A DNA stretch of 64,000 bases from Treponema berlinense. Lineage in GTDB: Bacteria; Spirochaetota; Spirochaetia; Treponematales; Treponemataceae. Shown piece after piece: positions 59,456 to 64,000 of the stretch (positions are counted from its first letter, which is position 1; each line of letters opens with the position of its first letter). The DNA lies in the NCBI RefSeq assembly GCF_900167025.1, contig NZ_FUXC01000006.1, positions 62,001 through 126,000 of the forward strand. The letters run 5' to 3'. The notes below the pieces were generated by a model. That model was not told the DNA's origin and made no database searches. It was given only the letters and a program-made list of their open reading frames with translations. Made by a program: the position numbers and the translations under genes.

Positions 59456-60283
59456 ATGAATCAGACAAAACAATCTGCAATTTTTCGGTTTATTTTAAGA
59501 ACTTGCGCGTTTGTTACTTTTGCGATTATTGCAGGTCTTGTGATTTATATTTTTGCAAAAGGCGCGATGTATATAAATCCGTCGCTTTTTTCTTTGCATT
59601 ACACGAGCGAAAATGCCTCTCTCTTTCCGGCATTGGTAAACACGGCGATTGTGCTGGTTGTTTCGCTTGTTATGGCAGTTCCTGTTGGTGTTGGAGCGGC
59701 GATTTATCTGGCAGAATATGCAAAATCCGGAAACCGTTTTGTCCGTGTGATTAGAATTACGGCGGAAACCCTTACAGGCATTCCGTCGATTGTGTACGGT
59801 TTGTTTGGACTTTTGCTTTTTGTAACCGCGTTAAAATGGCAGTTTTCGCTTTTGGCAGGCTGCTGCACTTTGGCAATTATGATTTTGCCGGTAATAATGA
59901 GAACTTCTGAAGAAGCCTTGCTTTCTGTTCCAATGACGTACAGAGAAGCAAGTTTTGGTCTTGGCGCTGGAAAACTGCGCACTGTATTTAAGACTGTTTT
60001 GCCGGTTGCAATTCCTGGAATTGTCAATGGAATTGTTTTGAGCGTAGGAAGAATAATTGGAGAAACTGCGGCGCTTTTGTATACGGCAGGAACTGTAGCC
60101 CATATTCCTAACAACTTGATGGGAAGCGGCCGGACTCTTGCGGTGCATTTGTATTCGTTGTGGTGCGAAGGTTTGCGGACTGAGCAGGCGTATGCGACTG
60201 CGGTTGTGCTCGTTCTGTTTGTAGTTGTGCTGAACTTTATTTCTGGAAAAATAGAAAAAACAATGACAAAGCGGCAAGGATAG
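59456..60283 (+). CDS. pstA: Phosphate ABC transporter permease PstA
   Basis: A 275-residue inner-membrane permease with six hydrophobic segments. AETLTGIPSIVYGLFGLLLF, EASFGLGAGKLRTVFKTVLP and GRIIGETAALLYTAG match PstA. GGAGG precedes the ATG at 59456, 26 bases after pstC. It forms the channel with PstC. A repeat element separates it from pstB. Confidence 0.93.
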   Translation: MNQTKQSAIFRFILRTCAFVTFAIIAGLVIYIFAKGAMYINPSLFSLHYTSENASLFPALVNTAIVLVVSLVMAVPVGVGAAIYLAEYAKSGNRFVRVIRITAETLTGIPSIVYGLFGLLLFVTALKWQFSLLAGCCTLAIMILPVIMRTSEEALLSVPMTYREASFGLGAGKLRTVFKTVLPVAIPGIVNGIVLSVGRIIGETAALLYTAGTVAHIPNNLMGSGRTLAVHLYSLWCEGLRTEQAYATAVVLVLFVVVLNFISGKIEKTMTKRQG

Positions 60284-60365
60284 GAGTGGCGGCGAAGCCG
60301 TTGCGGAGCAATGAAGTGCGGTTAGCACGGAACCACGGATAGCCTGGTTTTTGGCGGTCAAAACC
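60284..60365 (+). repeat. Interspersed palindromic repeat, copy
   Basis: GGAGTGGCGGCGAAGCCG, GTTGCGGAGCAATGAAG, GGTTAGCACGGAACCACGG and GATAGCCTGG. Motifs and their order match the longer copy at 40160. It lies within the pst operon between pstA and pstB. Confidence 0.7.
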
Positions 60366-60412
60366 GACAAAAAGCCGCCTTAAAAAATAAAAATTAGAGG
60401 AGCAGATGCAAT

Positions 60413-61186
60413 ATGGGAGAAAATAATAATTTTCCGAAAGCGAAGATTTCAATACGCAATTTTGATTTGTTTTATGGAAATTTTCAGGCCCTGCATTCGA
60501 TTGATATGGATATTCCTGAAAATAAAATTACGGCTTTTATTGGCCCGAGCGGTTGTGGCAAGTCGACTTTACTAAAATCTTTGAACAGGATGAACGATTT
60601 GGTCGAAAATTGCAAAATTTCTGGAGATGTTTTGCTTGACGGAACTAGCATTTATGATGGTTGCGATGTAAATTTGCTGAGAAAACGCGTCGGAATGGTT
60701 TTTCAAAAGCCGAATCCTTTTCCAATGAGCATTTACAATAATATTGCTTATGGTCCGAAAACTCATGGAATTACAAAAAAAACGGACTTGGACGAAATTG
60801 TTGAAAAATCTTTGCGCGAAGCGGCAATTTGGGACGAAGTTAAAGACCGGCTTAATAAAAGTGCGCTGGGAATGAGCGGAGGTCAGCAGCAAAGACTTTG
60901 TATTGCGCGCGCTCTTGCCGTAAATCCGGAAGTTTTGCTTATGGACGAACCGACTTCTGCGCTCGACCCGATTTCGACCGGAAAAATTGAAGAGCTTTGC
61001 GACCAGCTTAGAAATGACCTGACGATTGTAATTGTAACTCACAACATGCAGCAGGCGGCGAGAATCAGCGACAGAACGGCATTTTTCCTGCTTGGAAAGG
61101 TTGTGGAATACGGCGAAACCGAACAGATTTTTTCTACTCCAAAAAACAAAAAAACGGAAGAATATATTACCGGCCGTTTCGGTTGA
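60413..61186 (+). CDS. pstB: Phosphate ABC transporter ATP-binding protein PstB
   Basis: A 257-residue ATPase. [20 protein letters not shown] (Walker A plus PstB-specific text), [41 protein letters not shown] and [18 protein letters not shown] identify PstB rather than another importer ATPase. AGGAGCAG precedes the ATG. Confidence 0.96.
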   Translation: MGENNNFPKAKISIRNFDLFYGNFQALHSIDMDIPENKITAFIGPSGCGKSTLLKSLNRMNDLVENCKISGDVLLDGTSIYDGCDVNLLRKRVGMVFQKPNPFPMSIYNNIAYGPKTHGITKKTDLDEIVEKSLREAAIWDEVKDRLNKSALGMSGGQQQRLCIARALAVNPEVLLMDEPTSALDPISTGKIEELCDQLRNDLTIVIVTHNMQQAARISDRTAFFLLGKVVEYGETEQIFSTPKNKKTEEYITGRFG

Positions 61187-61234
61187 TTTATTCAATTTAT
61201 TCAAAAAAAAAACGACTTTTTATGGGAGGAAATC

Positions 61235-61888
61235 ATGAGAAGTAAATTTGATAATCAGCTCAAGGAACTTAACGATGCGCTGGTTTTTCTTGGCTCGGAA
61301 TGTGAAGATTGTTTGACTTACGCAATGCAGGCGCTTGTGACTGGTCAAAAAGAAATGATTGAACGTGCAATGGAATGTGAAAAAAATACTGACGTAAAAA
61401 AACGCGAAATTCAGGCAATGTGCATGAGGCTTTTACAGCAGCAGCAACCGGTTGCAGGAGATTTGCGTGTTATAAGTGCGGCTCTGCGTATGATAATTGA
61501 TATGGAACGGATTGGCGACCAGGGAAGCGATATTGCGGAAATTTCAAATCACATAGACTTTACAAAAAATGAATACAATAAGTTGATTACGCAAATGGCA
61601 GATATTACAATAAAAATGTTGAACACTGCGGTTTCGTCGTTTGTAAGGCGGGATACAGAACTTGCGGCAACTGTTGAAAAAATGGATGATGAGGTTGATG
61701 AGCTTTTCTTAAAAGAAAAAAATATCCTTGTCGATATGATGGGAAGTGGCGAAAAAACTGACAGAAAAACTGCGGAACAGACTCTGGAAGTTCTGATGAT
61801 TGCAAAATATTTTGAAAGAATCGGCGATCATACCGTAAACATTGCGCATTCGGTAAAAACAATGCTGAACGACGGAAAAACTGCGTAA
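61235..61888 (+). CDS. phoU: Phosphate system regulator PhoU
   Basis: A 217-residue all-helical protein that links PstSCAB to the PhoR kinase and limits phosphate uptake. The two PhoU repeats each carry a metal-binding motif: MIIDMERIGDQGSDIAE (residues ~88-104) and MIAKYFERIGDHTVNIA (residues ~187-203). GGGAGG precedes the ATG at 61235. Its position after pstB is the usual one. Confidence 0.95.
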   Translation: MRSKFDNQLKELNDALVFLGSECEDCLTYAMQALVTGQKEMIERAMECEKNTDVKKREIQAMCMRLLQQQQPVAGDLRVISAALRMIIDMERIGDQGSDIAEISNHIDFTKNEYNKLITQMADITIKMLNTAVSSFVRRDTELAATVEKMDDEVDELFLKEKNILVDMMGSGEKTDRKTAEQTLEVLMIAKYFERIGDHTVNIAHSVKTMLNDGKTA

Positions 61889-61912
61889 TTTGTGAATTGC
61901 GGAAACTGAGCG

Positions 61913-61973
61913 GTCAGACCGGACAATTTGCGGTTTAGGCGGCGATTTGTTGTCAGACCTGGCAATTTGCGGT
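61913..61973 (+). repeat. Two direct repeats upstream of phoB
   Basis: GTCAGACCGGACAATTTGCG (from 61913) and GTCAGACCTGGCAATTTGCG (from 61952) share 18 of 20 bases and are 39 bases apart, between phoU and phoB. They may be binding sites or a small duplication. No promoter was identified with confidence. Confidence 0.6.
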
Positions 61974-62009
61974 CAAAAAGCGACAAAATCAAAATGTGGG
62001 AGAATTGGT

Positions 62010-62714
62010 ATGAAAATTTTAATTACTGACGACGAAGAGTCGATTCGTGAACTTATAAAATACAATGTTGAAAAAAGCGGGTTTGAAACGGTTTGTGCGG
62101 AAAATGCGCTTCAGGCGGTTCAGTTTTCGCGGTTGGAAAAACCAGGGCTAATTCTTCTTGACCTTATGCTGCCTGACATGAGCGGTCTTGACGTCTGCCG
62201 GATTTTAAAAGGCGATGATTCTACGCGCTCAATTCCAATCATCATGGTTACTGCAAAAACCGAAGAAAGCGACATTGTTACTGGACTTGAACTTGGTGCG
62301 GACGACTATATTACAAAGCCATTTTCTACAAAAGTTTTGCTTGCCCGAATTCAATCTGTGTTGCGTCGTGCTCAAAATCAAAATTCTCCTGCTGTTTCCG
62401 GGGATGTGTTGACTGCCGGCCCTGTTTCTGTCGATATTCCGCGCCACGAAATTTTGGTTGAAGGCAAAAAGGTTGAATTTACCGCGACCGAATTTGCAAT
62501 CCTTGAACATCTTGTGCGCCATGCAGGACAGGTTTTTTCCCGTCAGCAGATTATAAATGCAATCAAAGGTTCGGATTATCCTGTTACAGAACGGGCAATC
62601 GACGTTCAAATTTTGAGCATCCGACACAAGCTTTCTGACGCAGGTTGCAAAGAAATGATTGAAACAATTCGCGGTGTTGGTTATAGAATGTACGGAGAAG
62701 AGGCAGCTGAATAA
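62010..62714 (+). CDS. phoB: Phosphate response regulator PhoB
   Basis: A 234-residue OmpR-family regulator: receiver with ILITDDEES acidic pocket, phospho-Asp in LILLDLMLPDMSG and Lys in YITKPFST, then a winged helix with ERAIDVQILSIRHKL and IRGVGYRMY. Identity as PhoB rests on the operon (pstSCAB-phoU before, sensor kinase directly after). GGGAG precedes the ATG at 62010. It probably binds the 11-base-phased repeats before pstS. Confidence 0.9.
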   Translation: MKILITDDEESIRELIKYNVEKSGFETVCAENALQAVQFSRLEKPGLILLDLMLPDMSGLDVCRILKGDDSTRSIPIIMVTAKTEESDIVTGLELGADDYITKPFSTKVLLARIQSVLRRAQNQNSPAVSGDVLTAGPVSVDIPRHEILVEGKKVEFTATEFAILEHLVRHAGQVFSRQQIINAIKGSDYPVTERAIDVQILSIRHKLSDAGCKEMIETIRGVGYRMYGEEAAE

Positions 62715-64000
62715 ATGATTAAGAAAAAAACGGTTTCGATTACAGTTTTGCTTTTTGTTCTGAACGGACTTATTTTGACCTGTGGATTTTTTTATCTCTT
62801 AAAACAGAATATTTTGTCGGTTCGGACGGTTGCAGAAAATCAAACTGAAGAAAATCTGCGTGTTTTTGGAAATTCTCTTGTTCAGATTGTGTCTGAGCAT
62901 TTAGACGAAAAAAACGAAGAAAAAAATATTGACGGATTTTTGAAGAAATTTAATTTTACGGATTCTACTGGATTGTACTCTTCAAATTCTTTGGCAAAAG
63001 ATTTTCGCATAACGCTTGTTGCTTCAGATGGAAAAGTAATTGGAGACTCTGAAGCTGATGAAATTTCTGTTCTCGAAAATCACAAAGAACGCAAAGAAAT
63101 TTTGGCGGCGCTTTCTGGAAAAGAAGGAAAGGCGATTCGCAAAAGTACGGTTTCAAACGACAACGTAATGTACTATGCCTTGCCGATTCAGACAAAAAAC
63201 GGAATTTACGCATTAAGGCTTTCGGTTCCGCTTTCGATGGCAGTTTATTTTTCAACGAGTTCAAAAAAACAGATAATCGAAACCATGTGCACGGTTTTTG
63301 TCATAATTCTGCTTCTTACGTTTATTGTTTCTGCTTATATCGTTCATCAAATTAAAAAACTTGAAATTCTTTCAGGAGAATATAAAAAAGGAAATTTTGA
63401 TGCAAAAAGCACTGTCCGTTCTCCTGCTGAACTTAGAAAACTCGGCAACCGGATGGAAATTATGGCGACAGAAGTGCAGCGTCTTGAACAGGTTCGCAAG
63501 GACTTTGTTTCAAACGTCTCGCACGAATTAAAAACTCCTGTTACCTCGATTACGGGTTTTACAGAAACCTTGCTTGACGGCGCAATCGACGACAGGCCTA
63601 CGGCAATTCATTTTTTGCAAATCATAAACGCTCAAAGCATAAGGCTGATGGCGATTATTGAAGATTTGCTTACACTTTCAAGGCTCGAAAAAGACAACAA
63701 AAAACCAGAAACCATGAAGCACGATGTTGTTGCTGCCACAAAACAGGTTTGCGAACGTTTTATGAGCAAGGCGGAACTAAAAAAAATAAAACTTTTGTGC
63801 TCGGTAGATGTTGGAAAAAACGACAAAGTCTGCTGTATGCTCAACGAAGGACTTTTTGACGAAGCGCTGGGAAATTTAATCGACAACGCAATAAAATACT
63901 GTCCGGAAAATACAGAAGTCGACTGTAAAATAAAACTTTTTGCGGAGCGGAATCTTGTTCAAATTTCGGTGGAAGACAACGGTCAGGGAATTCCAAATGA
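62715..64000 (+). CDS. phoR: Phosphate sensor histidine kinase PhoR, 3' partial
   Basis: The ATG at 62715 directly follows the phoB stop and the frame is open to the right edge (428 codons). Order: membrane helix ~8-30, extracytoplasmic sensor ~31-180 (about 150 residues, larger than in E. coli PhoR), second helix ~193-215, HAMP-like linker, H-box FVSNVSHELKTPVTSITGF with the phospho-His, and the HATPase N-box LGNLIDNAIKYCP and DNGQGIPN at the edge. The C-terminal end of the ATPase domain lies beyond the window. Confidence 0.9.
   Translation, partial: MIKKKTVSITVLLFVLNGLILTCGFFYLLKQNILSVRTVAENQTEENLRVFGNSLVQIVSEHLDEKNEEKNIDGFLKKFNFTDSTGLYSSNSLAKDFRITLVASDGKVIGDSEADEISVLENHKERKEILAALSGKEGKAIRKSTVSNDNVMYYALPIQTKNGIYALRLSVPLSMAVYFSTSSKKQIIETMCTVFVIILLLTFIVSAYIVHQIKKLEILSGEYKKGNFDAKSTVRSPAELRKLGNRMEIMATEVQRLEQVRKDFVSNVSHELKTPVTSITGFTETLLDGAIDDRPTAIHFLQIINAQSIRLMAIIEDLLTLSRLEKDNKKPETMKHDVVAATKQVCERFMSKAELKKIKLLCSVDVGKNDKVCCMLNEGLFDEALGNLIDNAIKYCPENTEVDCKIKLFAERNLVQISVEDNGQGIPN

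Overview
The window (~64 kb, roughly 40% G+C) looks like chromosome of a spirochaete, most likely a host-associated, pectin-using Treponema. This is inferred from several features together: many N-terminal lipobox signal peptides (including non-consensus ones such as FTGC, LAGC, FLSC and FMSC), a large methyl-accepting chemotaxis protein, ABC and ECF importers, an outer-membrane TonB-type receptor, and a set of pectin enzymes. No phage, transposase, rRNA or CRISPR was found; one tRNA-Gly(CCC) is present. Promoters of the TTGNNN-17-TATAAT type can be read in front of many genes.

Layout. 1-4 kb: glycogen breakdown (glgX partial, glgP). 4.2-6.7 kb: amino-acid ABC importer with a structured leader. 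6.8-13.3 kb: housekeeping and unknown genes (cytidylate-kinase-like, S66 peptidase, Dabb protein, FAD oxidoreductase) and a chemoreceptor. 13.9-16.3 kb: IMP cyclohydrolase and a B12-binding radical SAM enzyme. 16.4-18.5 kb: DinJ/YoeB toxin-antitoxin, a DUF3793-flavodoxin operon behind a double-palindrome operator, and rpsU. 18.6-23.8 kb: thioesterase, ABC-F protein Uup, and an ArsR repressor next to a Zn/Cd-type P-ATPase. 24-29.3 kb: pectin cluster (secreted PL1 lyase, alpha/beta hydrolase, leaderless pectinesterase and GH28); a KDG kinase for the same pathway sits at 49.8 kb. 29.4-40.2 kb: one giant 3567-residue Ig-repeat lipoprotein. 40.5-42.9 kb: a second amino-acid ABC importer. 43-49.6 kb: ECF importer facing a cobalamin-riboswitch operon (new lipoprotein plus TonB receptor). 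51.2-53.7 kb: DUF3015-DUF4105 pair. 53.8-57.3 kb: two-component system, degenerate GGDEF protein, tRNA-Gly. 57.6-64 kb: the complete pst-phoU-phoB-phoR phosphate locus (phoR cut by the right edge).

Most unusual signals. (1) Two different ABC binding proteins, the amino-acid one at 40.5 kb and PstS at 57.6 kb, are circularly permuted: each starts with the segment that is normally the second half and ends with the segment that is normally the first half, behind an intact export signal. The importer at 4.2 kb has a normal-order binding protein and acts as an internal control. The two cut points are not equivalent in the fold, so they look like separate events. (2) The giant lipoprotein gene contains a ~1.9 kb segment with about 60% G+C and different codon use inside a 33-38% G+C gene, a sign of intragenic recombination, and the gene is bracketed by identical 24-bp direct repeats. 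(3) A family of GC-rich palindromic repeats of about 60-170 bp occurs at about 14 places; two copies lie in frame inside genes (uup and the TonB receptor), adding peptide to linkers. (4) Several leaders deserve attention: a cobalamin riboswitch, a terminator directly before a Shine-Dalgarno, a terminator hairpin inside the signal-peptide codons of the next gene, and two likely leaderless mRNAs.
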